In this document: positions 8,160 through 17,569 of the stretch, in pieces
Layout of the letters: every line of letters begins with the position of its first letter
Numbering within the stretch: the stretch's first letter is position 1
NCBI RefSeq assembly: GCF_009765905.1
Contig: NZ_LMUO01000015.1
Coordinates: 1 to 64,000, forward strand
Source of the DNA: Mucilaginibacter sp. L196
Lineage (GTDB): Bacteria > Bacteroidota > Bacteroidia > Sphingobacteriales > Sphingobacteriaceae
Length of the DNA: 64,000 nucleotides
Reading direction: 5' to 3'
The notes under the pieces: model-generated
Databases searched by the model: none
What the model was told of the DNA's origin: nothing
The model's input: only the letters and a program-made list of their open reading frames with translations
Program-made: the position numbers and the translations under genes

Positions 8160-11100
8160 TTAAAGTCTTCCCACATCGCCACTCTCAACCCGCTTGCGGT
8201 ATGACCAGTAGAACACGATTGGAAAGATGAAAAGATTGAATATTGTATTGGTAATTAACCCACCGATAACTACGATTGCCAATGGCTTAGAAGCCTCAGA
8301 ACCTATACCATGAGACATAGCAGCCGGTAACAGGCCTATTGCAGCCATCATCGCCGTCATTAATATTGGTCGAAGACGGTCTTCAACACCGGCACGTAAA
8401 GCATCAGGGAATGATTTCCATGAAGTATGGTGTTTTAATTCTTTAACATTGCTTTTAAACCTTGTAATTAGTATCACTCCGTTTTGCACACAGATACCAA
8501 AGAGCGCGATAAAACCTATACCCGCGGATATATTAAAGTTTACACCTGTTATCAGCAAGGCCAGGATTCCCCCCATAATCGCGAACGGTACATTATTAAG
8601 CACTAATAGCGAATCTCTTATAGTACCGAACAATATAAACAGGATAAAGAAGATAATAAGCAAACTGATAGGCACCACCTGCGACAAACGTTTAGTTGCA
8701 CGCTGCTGATTCTCAAAATCACCGGCCCACTCTAAATGGTATGCCCTTGGCAGTTTTATTTGCTGATTAACTTTGGCCTGCGCCTCGGCAATGGTACTCC
8801 CCATATCGCGGTTACGGATAGAGAACTTGATAGCTCCATAGCGTTGGTTCTTATCACGATAGATGATACTTATACCGGATATTTTTTTGATGCTTGCAAT
8901 CTCGCGCAACGGAACATTGTTACCACTTAAGGTTGGTACACGTAAGTCACCAATTGAATTTTCATTATTACGGAAATCTTCAGGGTAACGTATCCGAAGG
9001 TCAAATTTCTTTTCGCCCTCATATATCTGGGTTACAGCTTTACCGCCTATAGCCATTTCAATAACCGCGTTGGCATCGGCAGCAACCACGCCATATTGCG
9101 CCATCTTGCTTTGATCAAGATCTATCTGTAACTCAGGTTGACCTAAATTCCTTATAATACCTAAATCTTCTATTCCTTTTACACCTTTTAATATATTATA
9201 TATGGCATCTTCTCTTTTCTCGATGTAATTATAATCGTCGCCAAACATTTTCACCACAATGGAGCCTTTCACACCTGAAACGGCCTCCTCAACGTTATCA
9301 GATATGGGCTGCGAAAAATTAAGATCAATACCCGGTATATATTTCAGTTTGTCCTGCATTCGCTGGATCAGCTGCTCTTTGCTTTCTTTACGTTTCCACT
9401 GGTCTTCCGGGTATATATCAACGTGAAACTCAATATTGTAGAAACCTGTAGCATCCGTACCATCATTAGGGCGACCGGTTTGCGATACCACTTGTTTTAC
9501 CTCATCAAAACTCAGGAATATCCCACGGATCTCATTAGCTAGTTTTACAGACTCACCTAAAGAAATACTCAACGGCCCTGTGGCGCGTACATAAATAGAA
9601 CCTTCATTCAACTCCGGTAAGAATTCAGTACCCAATAAGGAGAAACAACCCAAACTGATGATCAATGCCGTTATCGCTACTGGGAAGGCTATTTTTCGCC
9701 CTGTAAAGCAGAAGTCGTAGAACCTCATGGCGTTACGGGTAACAAATTCAAGGAAACGGTTATGTTTCTCTTTTACCTCTTTATCAAGCAATATACTAGC
9801 TAGTGCCGGTACAAACGTAAAGGTTAATAATAGTGCGCCTAATAAGGCAAAGCCTAAAGTCCACGCCAAAGGCGAGAACATTTTACCTTCAACCTTTTGG
9901 AAACTAAAAATTGGCAACAAACCAGTAATAATGATCAGCTTGGCAAAGAAAATACCTTTACCGTTAACCAAACAGGCTTGCTTGATCATACCGAGCTTAC
10001 TCAGCTTTTTATAGTTTTCCGGACCGACTTCTTTTGAACGATGGTCGAGGATCACAAAAATCCCTTCCACCATAACCACGGCGCCATCAATGATGATACC
10101 GAAGTCTATCGCCCCCATCGATAATAAGTTGGCCGACATGCCCTTCAGCTTCAAGCAAATGAAGGCAAACAACAACGCCAATGGAATAATAAGGGATACA
10201 ATTAGCGTAGTACGCCAATCAGCCATAAACAGGAACACGATAACCGTTACCAGGATAATACCCTCACACATATTGTGCAGCACAGTATCAGTAGCAAAGT
10301 TTACCAGCGTTTCGCGATCATAAAAGGTACTGATCTTAACACCCTCCGGCAAAATAGAGTTATTCAGTTCCGCAACCTTTTCTTTTAAGGCCTTGATAAC
10401 AACGCTTGGGTTTTCGCCTTTGCGCATTACTACAATGCCTTCTACCACATCAGGGTCTTTATCCCGGCCCACTTGTCCTAAACGTGGCAGCGCCGATTCG
10501 GTAACCTCGGCTAAGGTTTTTACATATATAGGGGTATTTTTTACGTTATTAATTACGATGTTCTTGATCTCGTCGATGTTGTTCAACAAGCCAATTCCTC
10601 TAACCACATAGGCTTGTCCAGCCTGCTCAATTACATCACCGCCAACATTTACGTTACTTTTTGATACCGCATCGTATAACTGTAATGGCGTAACATTATA
10701 TTGAACCGCTTTTTTAGGGTCGACAGTTATTTGATAGGTTTTCACCTCACCGCCAAAGCTATTCAAATCAGCCACACCCGGCACTGCACGAATTTCACGA
10801 TCGACCACCCAATCCTCAATCGTTTTTAACTCACGGACAGATTTGGTATTGCTGGTTAAAGTATATCGAAAAATTTCCCCGGTTGGGCCGTAAGGGGGCT
10901 CGATAGATTGATTTGTGCCGTCAGGCAAATCGGCATCGCCGATATGGTTATTAACCTGCAAGCGTGCATAGTCATAGTCTACATCATCATCAAAAGTTAT
11001 TTTCACTACCGATAACCCGAATAGCGATGATGACCTTACACTGGTCTTCTTATCAACGGGGTTCATCGCCAGCTCAAGTGGCCTGGTAACAAATTTTTCA

Positions 11101-11291
11101 ACCTCTTCGGCACTTCTACCAGGCCATTGGGTGATGATGGTAATATCGGTATTGGTAACATCCGGAAACGCATCAATACTAATGGTTTTAAAACTTATAT
11201 AACCTGCCACAGCCAAAAGTGCGGTGACAAAAAATATGAAGAACTTATTTTTTAACGCGAAGGAAATTACAGCATTTATAAACTTATTCAT
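8160..11291 (-). CDS. czcA: CzcA-like heavy-metal RND efflux transporter
   Basis: A 1043-residue inner-membrane pump of the HME branch of RND transporters, full length for the family. The fourth membrane helix carries D-F-G-I-I-I-D-G-A-V-V-M-V-E (near residue 400-415). Those acidic residues match the proton/cation pathway of CzcA-type pumps for divalent Zn/Co/Cd, whereas CusA-type Cu/Ag pumps differ here. Duplicated halves of six helices and large periplasmic loops are visible. It is the last gene of a five-gene unit, 5 nt after the adaptor gene. Metal specificity is inferred from this one motif and is not certain. Confidence 0.9.
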   Translation of the reverse strand: MNKFINAVISFALKNKFFIFFVTALLAVAGYISFKTISIDAFPDVTNTDITIITQWPGRSAEEVEKFVTRPLELAMNPVDKKTSVRSSSLFGLSVVKITFDDDVDYDYARLQVNNHIGDADLPDGTNQSIEPPYGPTGEIFRYTLTSNTKSVRELKTIEDWVVDREIRAVPGVADLNSFGGEVKTYQITVDPKKAVQYNVTPLQLYDAVSKSNVNVGGDVIEQAGQAYVVRGIGLLNNIDEIKNIVINNVKNTPIYVKTLAEVTESALPRLGQVGRDKDPDVVEGIVVMRKGENPSVVIKALKEKVAELNNSILPEGVKISTFYDRETLVNFATDTVLHNMCEGIILVTVIVFLFMADWRTTLIVSLIIPLALLFAFICLKLKGMSANLLSMGAIDFGIIIDGAVVMVEGIFVILDHRSKEVGPENYKKLSKLGMIKQACLVNGKGIFFAKLIIITGLLPIFSFQKVEGKMFSPLAWTLGFALLGALLLTFTFVPALASILLDKEVKEKHNRFLEFVTRNAMRFYDFCFTGRKIAFPVAITALIISLGCFSLLGTEFLPELNEGSIYVRATGPLSISLGESVKLANEIRGIFLSFDEVKQVVSQTGRPNDGTDATGFYNIEFHVDIYPEDQWKRKESKEQLIQRMQDKLKYIPGIDLNFSQPISDNVEEAVSGVKGSIVVKMFGDDYNYIEKREDAIYNILKGVKGIEDLGIIRNLGQPELQIDLDQSKMAQYGVVAADANAVIEMAIGGKAVTQIYEGEKKFDLRIRYPEDFRNNENSIGDLRVPTLSGNNVPLREIASIKKISGISIIYRDKNQRYGAIKFSIRNRDMGSTIAEAQAKVNQQIKLPRAYHLEWAGDFENQQRATKRLSQVVPISLLIIFFILFILFGTIRDSLLVLNNVPFAIMGGILALLITGVNFNISAGIGFIALFGICVQNGVILITRFKSNVKELKHHTSWKSFPDALRAGVEDRLRPILMTAMMAAIGLLPAAMSHGIGSEASKPLAIVVIGGLITNTIFNLFIFPIVFYWSYRKRVESGDVGRL

Positions 11292-11296
11292 CTCTG

Positions 11297-12397
11297 CTAC
11301 TGATCTTTAAGTGATTCATAAAGATATACCTGCCTCGAAGCTATTATGCGGTCGCCGGCTTTAACACCACTACTGATGTATGCGCGATCTTCAACTTTTT
11401 TGGCCACTGTTATTTGCTGTATATGTACTTTAGCTTTGCTGCTATCTGCAACAATCACATAGTTTTTGTTATTGTCAAAAATGATGGTGTTGGCATCTAT
11501 CTCAGGAAGATTCTCGCCTGATTTTGCTTTGATCTGCACATTGGCAAACATATCAGGCTTTAATAAATTGCCCGGGTTATTAATCTTTACCCGCGCATGT
11601 ACCACTTTAGTATCAGGATCAAGCATATTATCAATCTTATCAATTGTGCCACTAAATACTTTATCGGGATAAGACAGCGTAGTAATTTTTACCGGGTCGC
11701 CTTGTTTTACACTTGATATATCAGATTCATAAACATTGATCAAAACATACACGCTTGACAGATCAGCAATAGTAAACAGGTTCTGGCTATTATCAGCTCT
11801 TACCTGCGTTGCGTTGTTAATATTCTTCTCCACCACAAAACCCGAGATCGGCGCTTTCATCACATATCCCTGTGCCCCACTGCCATTTATTTGCACAACT
11901 GCATCGGCGCGCTTGCTTTCAGCCTGTGCCTTTTCATAGTCAGATTGTGCGTCTTCAACATCCTTTTGTGAAGCAAGGCCACCTTTATACATTTGTTGTG
12001 CCGACTCATAAGCCCTGCGTGTACTTCTTAAATCAGCCGTCGCAGATGTATAATCCTTTGCAAATCCTGCAACTTCGGCGCTATGCATTATAGCTAATGT
12101 TTGGCCCTTTTGTACCACATCGCCTAGTTGCACGTGTACATCTTCGGCAACACCGCTCACCATCGGAAAAACTTTTACCATTTTATTCTCATCAGGCGCA
12201 ATGCTGCCTGTAAGCGTAATTTCAGATATGGCATCGGCATCTTTAACCGTATCAACCAGCAGGCTTTTTAACAGTGTATCCGTTACCTGGAAACTGGTAT
12301 CTTTTTGTTCAGCTACATCTGCATGGTGGCAACTTTGCAGTGCCGCGGCAGCAATGATCAAAGGAAAAGCTAGGTATATTTTATATTTAAAAAACAT
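11297..12397 (-). CDS. czcB: RND efflux periplasmic adaptor (CzcB/CusB-like lipoprotein)
   Basis: A 366-residue membrane-fusion protein. The N-terminus is a lipoprotein signal with lipobox ALQSC (C23), so it is probably anchored in the inner membrane facing the periplasm. A barrel-sandwich (lipoyl-like) half motif GDVVQKGQTLAIMHS, a coiled-coil hairpin rich in Ala/Lys/Glu, and the second half (YVMKAPISGFV) follow in the usual order, then a beta-barrel part. It joins the inner-membrane CzcA-like pump to the TolC-like channel. It lies between those two genes with gaps of 5 and 12 nt. Confidence 0.9.
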   Translation of the reverse strand: MFFKYKIYLAFPLIIAAAALQSCHHADVAEQKDTSFQVTDTLLKSLLVDTVKDADAISEITLTGSIAPDENKMVKVFPMVSGVAEDVHVQLGDVVQKGQTLAIMHSAEVAGFAKDYTSATADLRSTRRAYESAQQMYKGGLASQKDVEDAQSDYEKAQAESKRADAVVQINGSGAQGYVMKAPISGFVVEKNINNATQVRADNSQNLFTIADLSSVYVLINVYESDISSVKQGDPVKITTLSYPDKVFSGTIDKIDNMLDPDTKVVHARVKINNPGNLLKPDMFANVQIKAKSGENLPEIDANTIIFDNNKNYVIVADSSKAKVHIQQITVAKKVEDRAYISSGVKAGDRIIASRQVYLYESLKDQ

Positions 12398-12409
12398 TGA
12401 TGTTGATGT

Positions 12410-13684
12410 TTACTGATTGAAAAATGGAGTACCTGTAACGTAGTTCAATTGTTCGAGCGAGGTAACCCTGCTAAGCTCAAGGTTGTTTAGCTGCAAAACG
12501 TTGGTTTTATAAGAGTCGTAAAAATCAAGAAATTCCAGCAGGCTGATATTGCGCATCTGGTAGTTCTTGAAAACCTCCTGTATTAAGTGATTAAAATTTT
12601 GCTTGAAGGTTGGGTCGAAACTGTTATAAAGCTGTTGAAGACGAATAGCTGATTTGTAATTAGTAGCCACATCGCCCTGCACCTGATCCTGCTGGCTTTG
12701 AAACTGTATTTTACTTTGATCTATAGCTATGCGAGCCTGCTTTATCCCCCCCTGATTCCGGTTGAAGAATGGCAGATCGAATGAAACACCCCCACCTAAA
12801 AAGTTTTGGCCATAAGCGGCAAGCTTATCATAGTTTAATGATACAGATACATCGGGTATCGCGGTTGCTTTTTGTAGCTTAAAATTAATTGTATTGTAAT
12901 CAACAGCTGTTTGCGCCAGCCTCAAATCATAACGATTCACGTAGGCTGAATCCAGCAAACGCTGATAAGGGACTGTAGTGGCAATATCCTGGTTATTAAT
13001 GGTATCAACCTGTGGTTTAATATAAACCTGCGGTGATGCTTTTATAAGTAGTTTGAATTCGCTTTGAACGGTATCAATATTGGTTTGTAGCGTATTATAT
13101 TCTACCTGTAATGAATACAATTGCGATTGGATACGTAATACTTCCTTTTCGGCGATGTTACCCTGTGTGTATTGTTGTTTAAATACGGTTAGCGTTTTTG
13201 CCAGCGAATTGATTTCCTGATTATAAACTTTGGCAGATTGCTCCTGGAAATAGATAGTATAAAAATCATTTCTCAGGGTAAACTTTAATGTCCTCAGCAA
13301 ATCAAAAAACTGGTATTTGGCTTGTTCAACATTAATTTTTGCCAGTTGAATATTCTTATTGCGCTTGCCCGCAGTAGTGAATAACTGCGATAGCCCATAA
13401 GTTTGCTCACTATATGGATTTGATACGCCTGTAGCATAAATACCATTGGAAAAGCTAAAATTGGGATTAGGGAATAATCGCGCGGTTATGATTTGCGCGG
13501 TGGCGTTATCAATATTATAGCGCTGAGCTATTAACGAAAGATTGTTTTTGAGAAATTGATCTTCTGCCTGTTTAACATTAATGACCAAAGTATCATTAGA
13601 TGTTGTTTGAGCATAAGCAGAATAGACCAGGCCTAATCCGCAAATTTTAATGAAAATAAAAGCAATTGCAAACCTTAAGCACAT
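12410..13684 (-). CDS. czcC: CzcC/TolC-like outer-membrane efflux channel
   Basis: A 424-residue protein with a signal peptide ending near SAYAQ, followed by two long repeats of amphipathic, Gln/Asn/Leu-rich helices characteristic of the outer membrane efflux protein (OEP) family. The segment ISLLEFLDFYDSYK near the C-terminus is typical of CzcC-type channels. It is the outer-membrane duct of the tripartite pump. It lies 78 nt after the sensor kinase gene and 12 nt before the adaptor gene, so it is the first structural gene after the regulators. Confidence 0.88.
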   Translation of the reverse strand: MCLRFAIAFIFIKICGLGLVYSAYAQTTSNDTLVINVKQAEDQFLKNNLSLIAQRYNIDNATAQIITARLFPNPNFSFSNGIYATGVSNPYSEQTYGLSQLFTTAGKRNKNIQLAKINVEQAKYQFFDLLRTLKFTLRNDFYTIYFQEQSAKVYNQEINSLAKTLTVFKQQYTQGNIAEKEVLRIQSQLYSLQVEYNTLQTNIDTVQSEFKLLIKASPQVYIKPQVDTINNQDIATTVPYQRLLDSAYVNRYDLRLAQTAVDYNTINFKLQKATAIPDVSVSLNYDKLAAYGQNFLGGGVSFDLPFFNRNQGGIKQARIAIDQSKIQFQSQQDQVQGDVATNYKSAIRLQQLYNSFDPTFKQNFNHLIQEVFKNYQMRNISLLEFLDFYDSYKTNVLQLNNLELSRVTSLEQLNYVTGTPFFNQ

Positions 13685-13762
13685 ATCTGTATATAGTAAT
13701 ATACAAACGTACCCCGCCCGTATTAGAGTGGTATTAAGATGGCATTAGAATAGGATTAGATT

Positions 13763-15121
13763 TTATCTAATAAAGGAAATTGCAATACTTGTACCTACCC
13801 CTACTGTTGAATCAACATCAATTTTACCGTTAAACAAACTAATTATTTTATTGGTAACATATAAGCCAACGCCCGTACCCTGAAAGTACTTACCATTGGT
13901 ACCCCTGTAAAATGATTCGAATATTTTCGCCAGTTCTTGCGGTGGGATACCAACACCGGAATCGGCCACTGTTATTTTAATAATCTTATCATCAGCGTAT
14001 AGATCGCAATTAACGCGTTTGTTGGCTGAAAACTTAAAGGCATTAGCAATTATGTTATTAAAAGCCACTGTTAGTAAGGATTTGTTGGCTGTTACCTGTA
14101 GGTTTTCAGCATCATCCGGCAGATGAAGTATGTTAACTGCCAGCATTCCTTTACCGGCTTTGGATGCCCAGTAATCATTTATTTCCCATATCAACTCATC
14201 AATAGCAACGGGTGATACAGATAATTGCGTAAAATTCATGTCAACCTGTGCCAGTTCAAGTAAACTGGTGGTGGTGGTATTTAACCGCTCGGCATCGGTC
14301 AATATTGATCGTAATACTTGTTGATATTCTTCGGGTGTTCGTAATTTATTAAGTGAAATTTCAATCTCGCCAATTATAGTTGTTATAGGCGTGCGTAATT
14401 CATGCGAAGCGTTTACTACAAAGGATTGTTGTAATTCAAAAGCATTCTCAAGATTACGTAAGAGATTATTAAAATTAGCCGCCAGCTCACTTATTTCATC
14501 TCTGCCATCACCCTCATCAACACGCAAGCTTAAATTACCGGCGCTTACCTTATGCATTTGTTTAATTAACTTAGCAATAGGTTCCAGGCTTTTTTTGGCA
14601 AACCAACGACTAATTAAAAACAGAATGGCCATTGAGCAGATCAACAATACGGCCATGCCTTTAATCAAATCTTTAGTTCTTTTGGTTCCCTGCTCGTCAA
14701 CCGCTGAAACCAGAATTACGAAATTACCCTGGTTATCATTATAATAAATACCTACCGTTTGCCTGTTACCTTCGGCAAACTCCACTTCTTTTGATTTTCT
14801 TACCTGATTTATTACCGCATCCGTCCAGTACTGGTCTTTATCTTTTATGAACGATGCTGTATTTTTATCATCATAAAACCGCACAACTTCATTAGGTAGT
14901 CGCTTAACATAACGCTCCCTTACGTGGATTAAAGAGTCGGCAGAAATCTCATCGGCTTCAAGATAAACCTGGGCAGCAACAGTGGCCCTATCCATTAAAT
15001 GGCTGTAAAAATCGGTTTTGATTAAAGAGTTGAAGATAAGGCAAATTACTATCTCAACTATCAACAGCACAATGGTACTAATGGCGCTAAAATATAGTGA
15101 TAACCTATTCTTTATCTTCAT
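13763..15121 (-). CDS. sensor histidine kinase of the metal-efflux operon
   Basis: A 452-residue inner-membrane kinase. A first membrane span near residues 10-35, a periplasmic sensor loop of about 130 residues, a second span near 155-175 (LLICSMAILFLISRWF) and a HAMP linker lead to HisKA with the phospho-acceptor His in NASHELRTP (about residue 240). The ATPase boxes are N (NNIIANAFKF), G1 (DSGVGIPP) and G2 (GTGVGLYV). The gene is 3 nt from the response regulator gene. The architecture is that of CusS/CzcS-type sensors of periplasmic metal ions, which fits the pump genes downstream. Confidence 0.9.
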   Translation of the reverse strand: MKIKNRLSLYFSAISTIVLLIVEIVICLIFNSLIKTDFYSHLMDRATVAAQVYLEADEISADSLIHVRERYVKRLPNEVVRFYDDKNTASFIKDKDQYWTDAVINQVRKSKEVEFAEGNRQTVGIYYNDNQGNFVILVSAVDEQGTKRTKDLIKGMAVLLICSMAILFLISRWFAKKSLEPIAKLIKQMHKVSAGNLSLRVDEGDGRDEISELAANFNNLLRNLENAFELQQSFVVNASHELRTPITTIIGEIEISLNKLRTPEEYQQVLRSILTDAERLNTTTTSLLELAQVDMNFTQLSVSPVAIDELIWEINDYWASKAGKGMLAVNILHLPDDAENLQVTANKSLLTVAFNNIIANAFKFSANKRVNCDLYADDKIIKITVADSGVGIPPQELAKIFESFYRGTNGKYFQGTGVGLYVTNKIISLFNGKIDVDSTVGVGTSIAISFIR

Positions 15122-15124
15122 GGT

Positions 15125-15808
15125 TTACCTCTCGCTCCGCATAATGTACCCCATACCAATAACTGTATGGATGAGCTTCTTCTTGAAATCTTTTTCGATT
15201 TTTTTCCGCAGATAGTTCATATAAACATCTATGAAATTTGTACCGGTATCAAAATCTATTCCCCACACCTGCTCGGCTATATAGTCGCGTGATAGTACTT
15301 TGTTAGGGCTACGCATGAACAATTCAAGCAACGCATATTCTTTGGCTGTTAAAATTATTTGCTTTCCGGCCCTTTCGGCGGTGTTACTCCAGGTATCAAG
15401 CTTTAAATCATCAAACTCAAGTACATGCCCTTCTTTTGATGGGTTGTGCTTGCGACGCAGTAAAGCTTCGATACGGGCAAGTAATTCACCAAAATGAAAT
15501 GGCTTTATCAGGTAATCATCGGCCCCTGCTTTTAATCCCGAAACTTTATTTTGAACCTGATCGAGCGCGCTCAGCATTAATATTGGTGTTTGCTGATCGG
15601 TTACTCTTATCTGCCTGCATAGCTCAATGCCATTTATATCCGGCAGCATAATATCCAATATAAGCAAGTCGAAACTTTCGGTTGCTATAAGCATTTCAGC
15701 TTCGGCACCATTTTTCGCAGTTTTTATCTTATAGCGATGCTCTTCCAGTCCTTTACAAATAAAGGCGGCTACTTTTTGTTCATCTTCAACTAAACAGATG
15801 TAATTCAT
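15125..15808 (-). CDS. OmpR-family response regulator of the metal-efflux operon
   Basis: A 227-residue two-domain regulator. The receiver has the acidic pocket (VEDE, residues 7-10), phospho-acceptor D52 in ILDIMLPDING, and the conserved Lys in LIKPFHFGE. The C-terminal winged helix (ending IHTVIGMGYIMR) is of the OmpR/PhoB DNA-binding type. It is the first gene of the five-gene unit, followed by its kinase, so the system probably controls its own operon. CusR/CzcR-like function is inferred from the neighbours. Confidence 0.92.
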   Translation of the reverse strand: MNYICLVEDEQKVAAFICKGLEEHRYKIKTAKNGAEAEMLIATESFDLLILDIMLPDINGIELCRQIRVTDQQTPILMLSALDQVQNKVSGLKAGADDYLIKPFHFGELLARIEALLRRKHNPSKEGHVLEFDDLKLDTWSNTAERAGKQIILTAKEYALLELFMRSPNKVLSRDYIAEQVWGIDFDTGTNFIDVYMNYLRKKIEKDFKKKLIHTVIGMGYIMRSER

Positions 15809-15876
15809 TCTATTACATTTAAATTATTAGTCAATATATAAAACATCATTAATAATTATAACTGTTTTAAGTTTTG

Positions 15877-15951
15877 CTATTTACTTTTCAGTAAGGTCTT
15901 TTTTATAAATTGCCACTGGTTATCGCTTAAATCAGTTGAATAAGTTTTCAT
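15877..15951 (-). pseudogene. remnant of an IS5-family transposase N-terminus
   Basis: Between the response regulator and the first glycosyltransferase gene, 24 codons starting with ATG at 15951 encode a sequence with STDLSDNQWQFIKKTL. That is the very characteristic opening of IS5-type (DUF4096) transposases. It stops with TAG at 15877-15879. Nothing else of the transposase is left, so it is a fragment of a deleted insertion sequence lying at the border of the polysaccharide locus. Confidence 0.65.
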
Positions 15952-15987
15952 ACTAGTTGGGTTTGTCGTGATTCACAATTAGTGTTT

Positions 15988-16824
15988 TTATTCATCTATT
16001 TTTAACAGGCTCTCAGTTTTATTAGTTTTTAATTCCCGGATTTTTATTTGAATTAAAAACTCATAATACCCCATGTTAATACAGTATATAAGTCCGGGTA
16101 TACCTTCTAAAAAACCTAAGTTTAATACATATGCCTGAAAAAAACGTAATAATGGCCATCCCGGTAAATGACTTAGCCGTGATTTTAAAGCGGGATTACG
16201 CAGACTTGCATGCGTAGAGAATATATTTTTAAACGGAGGCCAATTATTAAGGCGAACTACGGCTTCCTCGCTTGAATAACGGTTATGCCGTTCAATCCAT
16301 TGAGCCCAACCTTTAGAAAAGCCAAAATGAAGATAAGGCTCTTTAATATATAGTATTTCACCTATCACATTGTCTTCTTTTTGACCATGACCAAAGTCAG
16401 TAAACATCGCCCTACCTTTTCTCATTAATCTAAATTGCCATTTTGGAAAATTATCACAATGCTTCAACCATCTATTTTCAAGCATCATTTTCCAGCAACA
16501 ATAAAAACCCGCCACTTCGTTACTTGCACCAAGTATAGCATTAGTAATTGCCACAAAAAAGGATTCAGTTACAATTTCATCAGCATCTAAAAACAATATC
16601 CAATTATGATTGATATTTAAGTTATTTAAAGCGTAATTTCTTTGCTTACCAAAACTTTCAAAAGGATTAGAAGAAATTTTTGCATTATATTTTTTTCCAA
16701 TTTCAATAGTTTTATCAATACTTCCCGAATCAAGTATATGAATATCATCACACCATGTTAAAGAGTTTAAACATAATGGCAAGTCATTTTCTTCATTTTT
16801 TGTTAGAATAATAACAGAAATCAT
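15988..16824 (-). CDS. GT2-family glycosyltransferase (WaaE/KdtX-like)
   Basis: A 278-residue GT-A fold enzyme. The N-terminus ISVIILTKNEENDLPLCL, the nucleotide-sugar segment ILDSGSIDKT and the metal-binding LFLDADE are those of the WaaE-like GT2 subfamily, which in other bacteria adds a sugar to LPS core. The C-terminal half contains an amphipathic, Trp-rich membrane-associated part. It is the last gene transcribed in the polysaccharide locus, separated by about 160 nt from the acetyltransferase gene. Donor and acceptor are unknown. Confidence 0.85.
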   Translation of the reverse strand: MISVIILTKNEENDLPLCLNSLTWCDDIHILDSGSIDKTIEIGKKYNAKISSNPFESFGKQRNYALNNLNINHNWILFLDADEIVTESFFVAITNAILGASNEVAGFYCCWKMMLENRWLKHCDNFPKWQFRLMRKGRAMFTDFGHGQKEDNVIGEILYIKEPYLHFGFSKGWAQWIERHNRYSSEEAVVRLNNWPPFKNIFSTHASLRNPALKSRLSHLPGWPLLRFFQAYVLNLGFLEGIPGLIYCINMGYYEFLIQIKIRELKTNKTESLLKIDE

Positions 16825-16983
16825 TTTAATATATTACTAATGTTTGGTAACATTTTATGTCTTTCATCATTAAAGATACAATAATCTAAATACGAATAAT
16901 TAGTTTCTATTTACTACACCAATAAACGATTTCAAAACAATTTAGATTTGATCAATAGCCCCTTATAAATATGATTATAGTAT

Positions 16984-17526
16984 TTATATTATAATTCTTT
17001 TTTTAACAGCTACGCACGGATGACCTGTACATACCATCCAATCAGGCATATCTTTGTTCACCACAGATCTGGCCCCTATAACACATCCCTCGCCAATAGA
17101 AACCCCCGGATGGATAAATGCTTCGGCAGCTATCCAGACTTCGTCACCAATATTTATTGGCATTGTTATAAGAGGAAATCCCTTGCGCGTATAATCATGG
17201 GTACCGGCACATAAATGCGCCCCCTGTGATATTACCGCTTTATGGCCTATTGTTATTATGCCTTGTGAATAAAGTGTTACGCCATTAGCAATACCACACT
17301 GATTATGTAATATTAAATTCCAGGGTGCCCAAATTTTTACTTTTGGGTAAACATGCACACCTTTGCCTACTTTTGCACCAAATATTCGTAAAACAAACGA
17401 TCTCCATCCAAATAAAACTCTTGGTGAATAACAGAAAAAGAGGGTGTAAGTAATATTCCATACCCCTCGCTTTATACGATTCATTAATGAGAATGAAGGA
17501 CCTGTATGTGTATCTGTATTTACCAT
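16984..17526 (-). CDS. WcaF-type hexapeptide acetyltransferase
   Basis: About 180 residues with the left-handed beta-helix of hexapeptide acyltransferases: GAKVGKGVHVYP, then repeats ending IGEGCVIGARSVVNKDMPD and the terminal GHPCVAVKK that replaces the usual GxPAK. It closely resembles colanic-acid acetyltransferase WcaF, which O-acetylates a sugar of the polysaccharide. The catalytic-type His is seen in AGTHDYT. The frame is open to 17556; the start at 17526 gives the usual family length but is not proved. Confidence 0.8.
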   Translation of the reverse strand: MVNTDTHTGPSFSLMNRIKRGVWNITYTLFFCYSPRVLFGWRSFVLRIFGAKVGKGVHVYPKVKIWAPWNLILHNQCGIANGVTLYSQGIITIGHKAVISQGAHLCAGTHDYTRKGFPLITMPINIGDEVWIAAEAFIHPGVSIGEGCVIGARSVVNKDMPDWMVCTGHPCVAVKKRIII

Positions 17527-17569
17527 TACAATATATTCATAAAAATGAAATAACAACTACCAGACTAAA

